Source: Dyella halodurans (GTDB lineage: Bacteria > Pseudomonadota > Gammaproteobacteria > Xanthomonadales > Rhodanobacteraceae). Taken from it: a stretch of DNA of 64,000 bases. The DNA is taken from positions 1 to 64,000 of the forward strand of contig NZ_JAPDPF010000001.1 of the NCBI RefSeq assembly GCF_026283925.1, read 5' to 3'. Position 1 is the stretch's first letter. Each line of letters opens with the position of its first letter. The position numbers were made by a program, and so were the translations under genes. Under the pieces are notes generated by a model. That model was given only the letters and a program-made list of their open reading frames with translations. It was not told where the DNA came from and did not search any database. Of this stretch, positions 57,214 through 64,000 are shown one piece after another.

Positions 57214-59376
57214 TCAATTGTGTTGATCGTCCTTGCGGCGGTCGTCGTGGTGGGGCTGGCTGTGCGGCTGCTCATGCGGCTGGCCAGCATTCTGGGCCGG
57301 GCGTGGCTGCGGCTGCGGAGCCTGGTTGCCTCGCGGTGGCTCGTAGGCACGCTGCGGTGTTTCGTAGCCCCGCTGCTGGGGCTGGGCAGCCCGCTGCTGT
57401 GGTTCGACGCTCGGTGGCGGCGCAACGTTGCGCGGTTGCTGGAATTCCGGTCGCTGGACGGCGCTTTCCCGCTGGTAGCGTGGCTCGTTGTCGGGGCCCG
57501 CAGGGGCGCGCTCGACGCGTGGCACGTTGGGCAGGACGCCCGCCGAGGGCTGGGCTCGCGCGCGATCGGACTCGGCGCTGGGGATATAACTCACGCCCGG
57601 GCGTGGCTGATTGCCTGGTGTGGCGCGTTCGATCGTGGGCATATCTTCCCTTGAATGGGCGAATCGAGCGGACGGCATTTCACCCGGGCGCATGGCTGCA
57701 CGCTCGTTGTCCTGCATGGCCGGCTGGCGCATGCCGGGCTGCCCGGCCGGCCCCGCTGACGACATGTCGGCGGAACGATTCGGCGCAAACCCACCTGCCG
57801 GCCGGTTGCCCTGGGCCTGCCCATTCAGCAGTCGAACATTGGTCGGGCCCTGGAAAGCGTGCTGCCCACCCGCCGGGGCGGCGTTGGCAGCGCGAGCGCC
57901 AAAGCTCGCGGCCGGTGCATTGCGAGCCACCACCTCACGATCGAAACCACCTGCCGGCAAGGTTCGGCCTGACCCGCTGCGTGCCGGCGCGAAGCTGGCC
58001 TGCTCGGGGCGCACGCCGGCGCCGCGCGGCATCACCTGGGCGCCGGCAAAGCGTTGCGGGTCCACGGCCATCATGTGGTGCTGTGCGTTGCGGGCGGCGG
58101 CGAAATCCTGGCCGGACATGGCGGTAAAAGCATGCGGCGCCTCGCGGTTCAAGAAACGCTCATTCGGCACCGGCCGGCCATCGCGGAAGTAGTTGTAGTG
58201 ATTGTTGATGTTCTCCATCACCACGCTACGGCCATTGCGCTCGTAGATATTGGTGACGTTGACGTTGGTGTAATAGCCGCGGCTGGCGTGATACCACGGG
58301 TTGTAGACCTCATGCGGACCCAGCGGGAACCAGCCCACGGGGGCGCTGCTGATGCCGATGGATGCGCCGCCGACAAAGGCGACCAGCGCCGGTGCATAGA
58401 CCGGCCGCTCCCGCACGGGGCCGGGGACCCAGCCCCAGTTGCCGCGCACATAGGCCCAGCGGCCGTAGTGGTATGGCGCAAAGCCCCACGGCGAATCGTC
58501 CACCCAGGTCCAGCCCCAGGGCGCGATATAGGCCCAGTGGCCATCGCGATACGGTGCCCAACCCACCGCCACATTGGACGGGTACCAGACCTGGCCGTAG
58601 TCGGGGTCGGCCTGCCAGTTGCCGTACTGGTTCAGGTCCTGGGCGCCGACGACTTCGTCGGAGACATAGCGGTCCGACTGCGACTGCTCCTGCGCGTTGC
58701 GCTGATCGCGACTATTGCTCCAGGCGTCGAAGTCGTCGCCGCCGTCGATATCGCTGATGACCACGTTGTTGAGCGAGGAGTCGGCGAACTCGTAGCTGCG
58801 TCCGCTGGCGACATTGCGTTGCGTGTTGCCTTCGCCATACACCACGGCGCGGCCGTCGAAGTCGATGATGCGCGTGGATTTGCCGTCGTCGCCGATGTCG
58901 ACGCGGAAGTTGCCGGGCTGATCCACCACAAGGGCGACGGTGGGTGTGTCGATCTCGTAACTCTGGCCCTCGGCCAGGCCCCGCACGGAGAGATTCAAGG
59001 TGCCCTGGGTGAGTTCCACCTGGGTCAGCTGATCATTGAGCGTGAGAAAGCCGAAGTCCGAATCGTCCGCGATGCGCAAGGTGCCGCCACCCAGCTCCAG
59101 CTCGGCGCGGGCGTTTTGCCCGGTGGAAAGGCGGTCGCCGGTGGTCAGTGGGCGGTTGAGGCTGGCGTCGCCCCAGTCCTTGGTGCCGGCCGGCAACAAG
59201 CCGACATCGCCGGTTCGGTAGGACAGGCGCGCCACGCGCGAAGGCGGGTCGCCCGCGCTGTCGCCGTCAGGTGTTTGTGCCTGGGCCAGGGCGAGGCCGC
59301 CGACGCCGATCAGCAAAGCCGCCGCCAGCCATCGCCAGCCCCGCGGCGAGGTCAGGGAAGCAGGAAACACGCGCAT
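57214..59376 (-). CDS. FecR domain/DUF6600 secreted protein, 720 aa
   Basis: Large exported protein. Signal peptide (WLAAALLIGVGGLALAQAQ), then a FecR-like beta domain (residues about 45-200: VARLSYRTGDVGLLPAGTKD, GDRLSTGQNARAELELGGGT, GNFRVDIGDDG), then DUF6600: a Trp/Tyr/Pro-rich repeat region (PSNVAVGWAPYRDGHWAY, WGWTWVDDSPWGFAPYHYGR, WAYVRGNWGWVPGP). The last 320 residues are low-complexity, Pro/Gln/Ala/Arg-rich. No anti-sigma membrane helix is present, so it is not a FecR sensor but probably a cell-surface or periplasmic structural protein. Followed by a weak terminator. Confidence 0.85.
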   Translation of the reverse strand: MRVFPASLTSPRGWRWLAAALLIGVGGLALAQAQTPDGDSAGDPPSRVARLSYRTGDVGLLPAGTKDWGDASLNRPLTTGDRLSTGQNARAELELGGGTLRIADDSDFGFLTLNDQLTQVELTQGTLNLSVRGLAEGQSYEIDTPTVALVVDQPGNFRVDIGDDGKSTRIIDFDGRAVVYGEGNTQRNVASGRSYEFADSSLNNVVISDIDGGDDFDAWSNSRDQRNAQEQSQSDRYVSDEVVGAQDLNQYGNWQADPDYGQVWYPSNVAVGWAPYRDGHWAYIAPWGWTWVDDSPWGFAPYHYGRWAYVRGNWGWVPGPVRERPVYAPALVAFVGGASIGISSAPVGWFPLGPHEVYNPWYHASRGYYTNVNVTNIYERNGRSVVMENINNHYNYFRDGRPVPNERFLNREAPHAFTAMSGQDFAAARNAQHHMMAVDPQRFAGAQVMPRGAGVRPEQASFAPARSGSGRTLPAGGFDREVVARNAPAASFGARAANAAPAGGQHAFQGPTNVRLLNGQAQGNRPAGGFAPNRSADMSSAGPAGQPGMRQPAMQDNERAAMRPGEMPSARFAHSREDMPTIERATPGNQPRPGVSYIPSAESDRARAQPSAGVLPNVPRVERAPAGPDNEPRYQRESAVQRPEFQQPRNVAPPPSVEPQQRAAQPQQRGYETPQRAYEPPRGNQAPQPQPRPAQNAGQPHEQPHSQPHHDDRRKDDQHN

Positions 59377-59620
59377 CGAGTTCTCCGAAGGGTAGGGCGC
59401 GACCCGGTCGCGCGAGCAGATTTCATCGTCCCCAAAACGCGCAAGAACCAGCGGACGCTGACGAACACATTATGTTGACGGTTGATGAGGTGTCGGCAAG
59501 GACTTGCTGGCTACATCGCCATAACCGATTCAGCGGGCCGCCATGTGCGGTTCATGCCGCGTTCGGCTCTCGCCGGCGGTTCCAAATTCACGCAGTCCCG
59601 GGTTACCATCGCCGAACCCC

Positions 59621-59694
59621 GCGGGTGTAGCTCAATGGTAGAGCTGTAGCTTCCCAAGCTACTGACGAGGGTTCGATTCCCTTCACCCGCTCCA
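59621..59694 (+). tRNA. tRNA-Gly (anticodon CCC)
   Basis: A 74-nt tRNA folds fully: acceptor GCGGGTG/CACCCGC with encoded CCA, D-arm GCTC...GAGC, anticodon stem GTAGC/GCTAC around loop TTCCCAA (anticodon CCC), and T-arm with loop TTCGATT. CCC reads GGG glycine codons. Confidence 0.96.
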
Positions 59695-59751
59695 AAATGC
59701 TCTCGACCCCACCGAGCTTTCTTTCACGTAACCCTGCGGCGTGCGCTGATA

Positions 59752-60207
59752 ATGGCGGATGTGATCACCCTCGGCTGGCGGGAGCGTCTGGCGTTGCCGG
59801 AACTCGGCATCCCCCTGCTCAAGGCCAAGCTGGATACCGGCGCGCGCAGTAGTTCACTACACGTGGACGCGCTGGAAAGCTTCGAGCGCGATGGTGAAAC
59901 CTGGCTGCGTTTTGCAGTGAATGTCGGTGGCCGTCACCGGGTCGGCGTGGCTTGCGAAACGCTGGCACTGGATCGCCGTGCCGTGACGGACACCGGTGGG
60001 CGGCGCACCTTGCGTTGGTTCATTCGCACCGACGTCATGGTCGCGGGGCAGCGCTTTGCGGTCGACATCAATTTGACTGATCGGCGGCATATGCTGTTTC
60101 CCATGCTGCTGGGCCGCACGGCATTGCACGGCCGCTTCGCGGTCGACCCTGCCCTTTCCTATACACAGCCACGACCGATCTGGGGCGTGGCCACGGGTGT
60201 TTCATGA
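59752..60207 (+). CDS. Retropepsin-like putative ATP-dependent zinc protease (RimK-associated)
   Basis: Small protein (151 aa) of the RimB/YcgR-neighbour aspartyl-protease-like family (Pfam Zn_protease, annotated ATP-dependent zinc protease): the conserved [16 protein letters not shown] carries the DTG of a retropepsin fold, and [20 protein letters not shown] is the second half-site. It overlaps rimK by 4 bp. Such proteases reverse the glutamate tails added by RimK or process its substrates; the exact activity here is inferred from the pairing. Confidence 0.88.
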   Translation: MADVITLGWRERLALPELGIPLLKAKLDTGARSSSLHVDALESFERDGETWLRFAVNVGGRHRVGVACETLALDRRAVTDTGGRRTLRWFIRTDVMVAGQRFAVDINLTDRRHMLFPMLLGRTALHGRFAVDPALSYTQPRPIWGVATGVS

Positions 60208-61112
60208 AGATCGCCATTCTCTCCCGCAACACCCGCCTCTATTCGACCCAGCGCCTGATCGAAGTGGCGCGGGATCGTGGCCATGTCGTGCGTGTACTCG
60301 ATCCGCTGCGCTGCTACGTGCGCATTGCGCCTGGCAACATGTCGATTCGCTACAAGGGCAAGGCGCTCAAGGGTATCGACGCTGTGATTCCGCGCATCGG
60401 CGTCACCAGCACGTTCTATGGCACCGCCGTATTGCGCCAGCTGGAAATGATGGGCGTGTACTCGCCCAATTCCTCCGATGCGGTGCTGCGCGCGCGCGAC
60501 AAGCTGCGCTGCCTGCAGATTCTCGCCGCCCAGGGCCTGGACATGCCCGCCACCGTGTTCGGTGACAACCCGGACGACACCGCCGACGTGCTGGCCATGC
60601 TTGGCGAGCCGCCGCACGTGATCAAGCTCAACGAAGGCAGCCAGGGCACCGGCGTCGTACTGGCGGAAAAACGCAGCGCCTCGCAAAGCGTGATCGAGGC
60701 TTTTCGTGGCCTTTACGCCAACTTTCTCGTGCAGGAATTCATTGCCGAGGCCAAGGGCAGCGATCTGCGTTGCTTCGTGGTGGGCAAGAAGGTCGTGGCC
60801 GCCATGCAGCGCGATGCCAGCCCCGGCGAGTTTCGCGCCAACCTGCACCGCGGCGGCACGGCCAGCCCGGCCACGCTGAGCCCCGAAGAACGCCGGATCG
60901 CCGTGAAGGCCGCCTCGGCCCTGGGCCTGGGGGTTGCTGGTGTCGACATGCTGCGCTCCAAGCGTGGCCCGCTCATTCTGGAAGTGAACGCCTCGCCAGG
61001 CCTGGAAGGCATCGAGGCCGCCACCGGCGTGAATGTGGCTGCCGCCATCATTGGCCTGCTCGAAACGGAAGCGGCGCCCCAGGCTGTCGTGACGTCCGCC
61101 CGGCGCCGCTAG
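60204..61112 (+). CDS. rimK: RimK, ribosomal protein S6-type glutamate ligase
   Basis: ATP-grasp ligase that adds glutamate residues to the C-terminus of ribosomal protein S6 and can make poly-glutamate. ATP-grasp motifs: [58 protein letters not shown] and [17 protein letters not shown]. 302 aa. Coupled to the protease gene just upstream, a conserved pairing. Confidence 0.94.
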   Translation: MKIAILSRNTRLYSTQRLIEVARDRGHVVRVLDPLRCYVRIAPGNMSIRYKGKALKGIDAVIPRIGVTSTFYGTAVLRQLEMMGVYSPNSSDAVLRARDKLRCLQILAAQGLDMPATVFGDNPDDTADVLAMLGEPPHVIKLNEGSQGTGVVLAEKRSASQSVIEAFRGLYANFLVQEFIAEAKGSDLRCFVVGKKVVAAMQRDASPGEFRANLHRGGTASPATLSPEERRIAVKAASALGLGVAGVDMLRSKRGPLILEVNASPGLEGIEAATGVNVAAAIIGLLETEAAPQAVVTSARRR

Positions 61113-61119
61113 CCGGGTT

Positions 61120-61148
61120 TTGACCTGAGGGCGGGACGGGCATAGGAT
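61120..61148 (+). promoter_or_regulatory. Sigma-70-type promoter of the first secreted-protein gene
   Basis: TTGACC at 61120-61125 and TAGGAT at 61143-61148, spaced 17 bp. The second paralog's promoter has the same layout (TTGACC-17-TACCAT at 61801-61829), preceded by the same GTTTTGACC context. Confidence 0.65.
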
Positions 61149-61206
61149 TTCCCGCTCCTGCAGGGCGTGTCCCGCGCTGGGATGCGGCAGGACCAGGGAG
61201 GTAGGC

Positions 61207-61698
61207 ATGAAGCTCAAGCCCTCATCGTTCCTCGTGATTGTCACGCTAGCCATGGCTCCCATGGCATGTGTTCAAGCCAAGCAGGCGCCCCCACCGCCCA
61301 GCGTCAAGGCGGATACGAAGGATCAGTTCGCCACCGTGGCGAATAATGTTCGCGAACAGATGGGGCCCGGTGGCCGGTTCGAATTCGTCGATCCAGGCGA
61401 GCGCAGTACGGTCGAGCAGAATCTCGGGCAAATGCAGGCGCTATTCGATAAGTTCGGCAGCGTCGATGCGATGGACATGCCTTCGAAGATTCAGCTTTAC
61501 AACGATCAGTCCGCAGTCAATGCGATCCTGACCCGTCGCGATGGCGATCGCGAAGTCTGTGAGCAGGCGCCACCGACGGGCACGCTCATTCCCAAGACCA
61601 CCTGTCGTAAATACAGCGACATAGAGCGTGAAAGGCGCGACACCATCAAGATGAAGGACGACATGTTGCACACCATGAATCCGCAGCCTTCGCACTGA
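61207..61698 (+). CDS. Uncharacterised secreted protein A (163 aa), first of a tandem pair
   Basis: Exported protein: signal peptide MKLKPSSFLVIVTLAMAPMA, then a mature domain of about 140 residues with an almost invariant block MGPGGRFEFVD, the DKFGSVDAMD segment and two cysteines (REVCEQ and KTTCRKY) that probably form a disulfide. It is not a family known to me. It is the tandem partner of the next gene and the promoter is duplicated too. Role unknown; periplasmic by sequence. Confidence 0.8.
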   Translation: MKLKPSSFLVIVTLAMAPMACVQAKQAPPPPSVKADTKDQFATVANNVREQMGPGGRFEFVDPGERSTVEQNLGQMQALFDKFGSVDAMDMPSKIQLYNDQSAVNAILTRRDGDREVCEQAPPTGTLIPKTTCRKYSDIERERRDTIKMKDDMLHTMNPQPSH

Positions 61699-61800
61699 CC
61701 GCCGCTCGGGCTCCCTCGGGCGCCCTGGCCGAAGCTGCCCGTTCGTTCGCTCGGAAACTGGCGTTCGCTGACACCGTGAAAGTGAATCCCTGGCGAAGTT

Positions 61801-61829
61801 TTGACCAGGGCCCCTACGCGTCATACCAT
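61801..61829 (+). promoter_or_regulatory. Sigma-70-type promoter of the second secreted-protein gene
   Basis: TTGACC at 61801-61806 and TACCAT at 61824-61829, spaced 17 bp, 58 bp before the ATG. Confidence 0.6.
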
Positions 61830-61887
61830 CGGCCGGTCCTGCGAAGCGTACCCCAAGGGGGGGTGCGGTAGGGCTCGGGAGGAAAGC

Positions 61888-62376
61888 ATGAAGGTGAAAT
61901 TCTGGTCGCCATTGATGGCGGCTGCGGTGATTTTGCTGCAAGTGGCGTCCGTGCAAGCCAAGGAGGCCAAGCCTGATGTCAAGGCGAATACCAAGGATGA
62001 GTTCGCTGCTGTTGCGGATCACGTTCGCCAGCAGATGGGGCCAGGAGGTCGTTTTGAGTTTGTCGACAAGACCGAGCATGAAATGGTCGATCGCGACCTG
62101 ACCAACATGCAGTCGCTATACGACAAGTTCGGCACGGTCGACGCGATGGACCAGGCGTCCAAAGTCCAGCTCTATAACAACCAGTCCGAAGTCAATGCCA
62201 TCCTGACCAAGAAGGATGCTGACCGGGAGATTTGCGAGCAGGTCAAACCGATGGGCTCCAATATTCCCAAGACGGTCTGCCGCACCAATCGCCAGGTGCA
62301 GGAAGACAACGGGGCTGCGCAGCGGTACATGCAAGACATGAAGCAGGTGCAGACCCTGAAGGGCAGCAAGGGTTAA
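61888..62376 (+). CDS. Uncharacterised secreted protein B (162 aa), second of a tandem pair
   Basis: Paralog of the previous gene: signal peptide (FWSPLMAAAVILLQVASVQAK), then the same block MGPGGRFEFVD, DKFGTVDAMD, NQSEVNAILTKKD and the two cysteines (REICEQ, KTVCRTN). Identity over the mature part looks about half or more. GGAGGA lies before the start. The tandem copy together with its own promoter argues for selection to keep both. Directly upstream of the two-component system leader. Confidence 0.8.
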   Translation: MKVKFWSPLMAAAVILLQVASVQAKEAKPDVKANTKDEFAAVADHVRQQMGPGGRFEFVDKTEHEMVDRDLTNMQSLYDKFGTVDAMDQASKVQLYNNQSEVNAILTKKDADREICEQVKPMGSNIPKTVCRTNRQVQEDNGAAQRYMQDMKQVQTLKGSKG

Positions 62377-62392
62377 CGCTGAAGTGAGAGTC

Positions 62393-62427
62393 GGTTAACC
62401 AACGTGTAACCGCAGGGCCCCTATAAA
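62393..62427 (+). promoter_or_regulatory. Tandem half-sites with -10 element, OmpR/PhoP-type promoter
   Basis: GGTTAA (62393-62398), five bases, GTGTAA (62404-62409), then 12 bp to the -10 element TATAAA (62422-62427). No -35 box is present at the normal place. This is the spacing of PhoP-box class II promoters (hexamer-N5-hexamer-12 bp to the -10); the half-sites match the PhoP consensus only partly. Confidence 0.45.
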
Positions 62428-62549
62428 GGTTTCACTGCAATTTGCTTGACACTTCAACCGCAAGGTCGGGTGACAGCAGATTACGGTATCGGGGCAGTAG
62501 CTTGGGCCCAGGCGAACGACGACAAGTCGACCCGCCTGGGCCTTTTTCT
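62428..62549 (+). ncRNA. Short leader or small RNA ending in an intrinsic terminator
   Basis: Transcription from the TATAAA at 62422 would start near 62434 and meet a strong intrinsic terminator (stem GGCCCAGGCG/CGCCTGGGCC at 62505-62514 and 62533-62542, loop 18 nt with its own 4-bp stem CGAC/GTCG, then five T at 62543-62547), giving an RNA of about 110 nt. The response-regulator gene starts 117 bp further on with no clear promoter in between, so the RNA may be a free small RNA or an attenuated leader of the two-component operon. Confidence 0.4.
62503..62549 (+). terminator. Intrinsic terminator upstream of the response regulator
   Basis: Ten-bp perfect stem (62505-62514 with 62533-62542) containing an inner CGAC/GTCG hairpin, followed by TTTTT. 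Confidence 0.85.
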
Positions 62550-62665
62550 TTACGCCCGGCCGGTTTTATTCAGCTTGGCGCCCTTCCGACCCCCCTTTCC
62601 CGCATTCAAGCTTGTTAAGCTTGCCACCTCGGCCGGTCCCTATGCCGGCTGCGTATGGAGGACGC

Positions 62666-63352
62666 ATGCGCGTACTGGTGATTGAAGACAACAGCGATAT
62701 CGCGACCAATATCGGCGATTACCTGGAAGATCGTGGCCATGTGGTCGATTTCGCCGGCGACGGCGTTACCGGACTCCATTTGGCCGTGGTGCACGACTTC
62801 GACGTGATCGTGCTCGATCTCACCCTGCCAGGCATGGATGGCCTCGACGTGGCGCGCAAGCTGCGCCACGAGGCGCACAAGCAGACGCCCATCCTGATGC
62901 TGACCGCGCGCGACGCGCTGGAGCAGAAGCTGACCGGCTTCGAGTCCGGTGCCGACGACTACATGACCAAGCCGTTCGCCCTGCAGGAGCTGTCCGCGCG
63001 CCTGGAAGTGCTGGCGCGTCGCGGCAAGGGCCCGCAAAGTCGCGTCCTGAAGGTGGGTGACCTTACCTACAACCTCGACACGCTCACGGTGACCCGCGAG
63101 GGCAAGTCGATCCAGCTCAACCCCATCGGCCTGAAACTGCTGCAGGCGCTGATGGAGGCGAGCCCGTCGGTGGTGACCCGCCAGGATCTGGAGCAGCGCG
63201 TGTGGGGCGAGGAGCTGCCCGACAGCGATTCGCTGCGCGTGCACATCCACGGTCTCCGCGCAGCCATCGACAAACCGTTTGAAAAGCCGCTGATCCACAC
63301 GCGGCACGGTATCGGATATCGGATGGTCGAGCCGGATGCGGTCCAGGCGTAA
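62666..63352 (+). CDS. OmpR/PhoB family response regulator
   Basis: Two-domain response regulator, 228 aa. Receiver domain: acidic pair E7-D8 (VIEDNSD), phosphoacceptor Asp51 (IVLDLTLPGMDGL), Thr80 (LMLTARD), Lys102 (MTKPF). C-terminal winged helix of the OmpR type: LNPIGLKLLQALMEASPSVV, RQDLEQRVWGEELPDSDSLR and HTRHGIGYRM. ATG at 62666 follows GGAGGA. Its 3' end overlaps the kinase gene by 17 bp. Confidence 0.94.
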   Translation: MRVLVIEDNSDIATNIGDYLEDRGHVVDFAGDGVTGLHLAVVHDFDVIVLDLTLPGMDGLDVARKLRHEAHKQTPILMLTARDALEQKLTGFESGADDYMTKPFALQELSARLEVLARRGKGPQSRVLKVGDLTYNLDTLTVTREGKSIQLNPIGLKLLQALMEASPSVVTRQDLEQRVWGEELPDSDSLRVHIHGLRAAIDKPFEKPLIHTRHGIGYRMVEPDAVQA

Positions 63353-64000
63353 GCTCAGGTTTCGCCTGGTCGTCTCGTTCGCGCTGTTCGGCTTTGGCCT
63401 CAGCGCGTTGTTCGCGATCGCGGCGCTGAATATCCGCGGTCGCGTGGAAGATCAGCTGGTCAACGCCAGCCTGCTCGACGATGCGCGTTGGGCCAATCAG
63501 CAGGCCCACGAACACCCCGGCACGCCGAGCGGCTCGCGCCTGCTCACCGGCACCGTGCTCAGCGATCGCACGCTCTACAAGGCACCGCTTTCATGGCAAA
63601 ACCTGCCGAACGGCGTGCATGACATCTTTGAGACCGATGAAGAGGGCCAGCGGCATCACTACAAGCTGGCGGTCTACCACGAAAACGGCATCATCAGCTT
63701 TATCCGCTACGACGTTTCGCGCGAGGAGCTGGGCAAGCAGCAGCTGCTGGTCAGCGTCATTGGCGCGGTTTTCCTGTTTGGTCTGCTATCGCTTGCGCTC
63801 GGTCTGTGGCTCTCGCGCAAAGTCCTGAAGCCAGTCAGCGACCTGGCGCGACGCCTGCGCGACTTTCGCAAGAACGGCAAGGCCGAGCTGCTGGCACCGC
63901 ATTTTGCAGACGACGAAGTGGGCGAGCTGGCGCTGGCGCTGGACGAGTACGCGCAACGGCTTACCGCCATGGTCGAGCGTGATCGCGAATTCAATTCCGA
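63336..64000 (+). CDS. Sensor histidine kinase, N-terminal part (cut by right edge)
   Basis: Begins at ATG 63336 and runs open to the end of the window (221 codons), so only the sensor part is visible. N-terminal membrane helix (LVVSFALFGFGLSALFAIAA), a periplasmic sensor domain of about 110 residues (residues 34-140, LVNASLLDDARWANQQAHEH and following), a second helix (VSVIGAVFLFGLLSLALGLWL), then a HAMP domain (LSRKVLKPVSDLARRLRDF, DDEVGELALALDEYAQRL). The phosphoacceptor His lies beyond the window. Cognate to the preceding regulator by overlap. The signal is unknown. Confidence 0.9.
   Translation, partial: MRSRRKLRFRLVVSFALFGFGLSALFAIAALNIRGRVEDQLVNASLLDDARWANQQAHEHPGTPSGSRLLTGTVLSDRTLYKAPLSWQNLPNGVHDIFETDEEGQRHHYKLAVYHENGIISFIRYDVSREELGKQQLLVSVIGAVFLFGLLSLALGLWLSRKVLKPVSDLARRLRDFRKNGKAELLAPHFADDEVGELALALDEYAQRLTAMVERDREFNS

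Overview
The window is GC-rich, gene-dense DNA from a gammaproteobacterium. The gene content and protein sequences fit the Xanthomonadales, most likely the Rhodanobacteraceae (Dyella, Luteibacter, Frateuria or Rhodanobacter type): yicC-gmk near rpoZ-spoT-ridA-recG, pilMNOPQ beside a PBP1A gene, a type B L31 gene next to gltA, and short repeats containing TAGGAGCGCACCCAGTGCGC. This assignment is inference from the sequence. Nearly everything is chromosomal core or shell genome. There is no prophage, CRISPR array, plasmid origin or rRNA. The only recognisable mobile DNA is the end of an IS30-family element at the left edge and a 295-bp palindromic element at 37205-37499.

Layout. 1-121: end of an IS30-like element. 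313-5572 (minus): rph-rdgB-hemW, then a DUF1631/PilZ pair. 5654-7152: yicC-gmk. 7356-11847: the Mla phospholipid transport system (mlaFEDCB plus convergent mlaA), with a MlaD carrying two MCE domains. 12039-17382: rpoZ-spoT-ridA-recG. 17575-20403: nucleoside hydrolase, rpmE2 and gltA. 20566-23866 (minus): an uncharacterised protein and PBP1A. 24116-29472: the type IV pilus alignment and secretin operon pilMNOPQ. 29621-36664: a MoxR/DUF58/BatA/BatB-C/BatD cluster in which the second VWA protein has lost its MIDAS motif. 36648-37172: macro-domain protein. 37534-42650: MarR regulator and an RND efflux pair. 42732-45492 (minus): M28 peptidase, MscL and an FAH-family enzyme. 45723-50237: a MacA-like adaptor, ATPase and two FtsX-type permeases. 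50387-55037: EamA transporter, AraC-MGMT fusion, small membrane protein, Rieske protein and SLC13 permease. 55346-59376 (minus): trmB, thiG, thiS and a large FecR/DUF6600 protein. 59621-64000: tRNA-Gly(CCC), a retropepsin-like protease with RimK, two paralogous secreted proteins, a leader region with an intrinsic terminator, and a two-component system cut by the right edge.

Functional themes. Much of the window concerns the cell envelope: Mla lipid transport, PBP1A, type IV pili, the Bat cluster, RND and ABC exporters, MscL, and sensor kinase signalling. The rest is housekeeping: RNA processing, nucleotide sanitation, (p)ppGpp metabolism, DNA repair, thiamine synthesis and tRNA modification.

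The strongest candidates for something undescribed are the three-way-junction palindrome at 37205-37499, the terminator-bearing leader with tandem half-sites at 62393-62549, the tandem-MCE MlaD, the MIDAS-less BatB-C fusion, and the duplicated secreted proteins that kept near-identical promoters.
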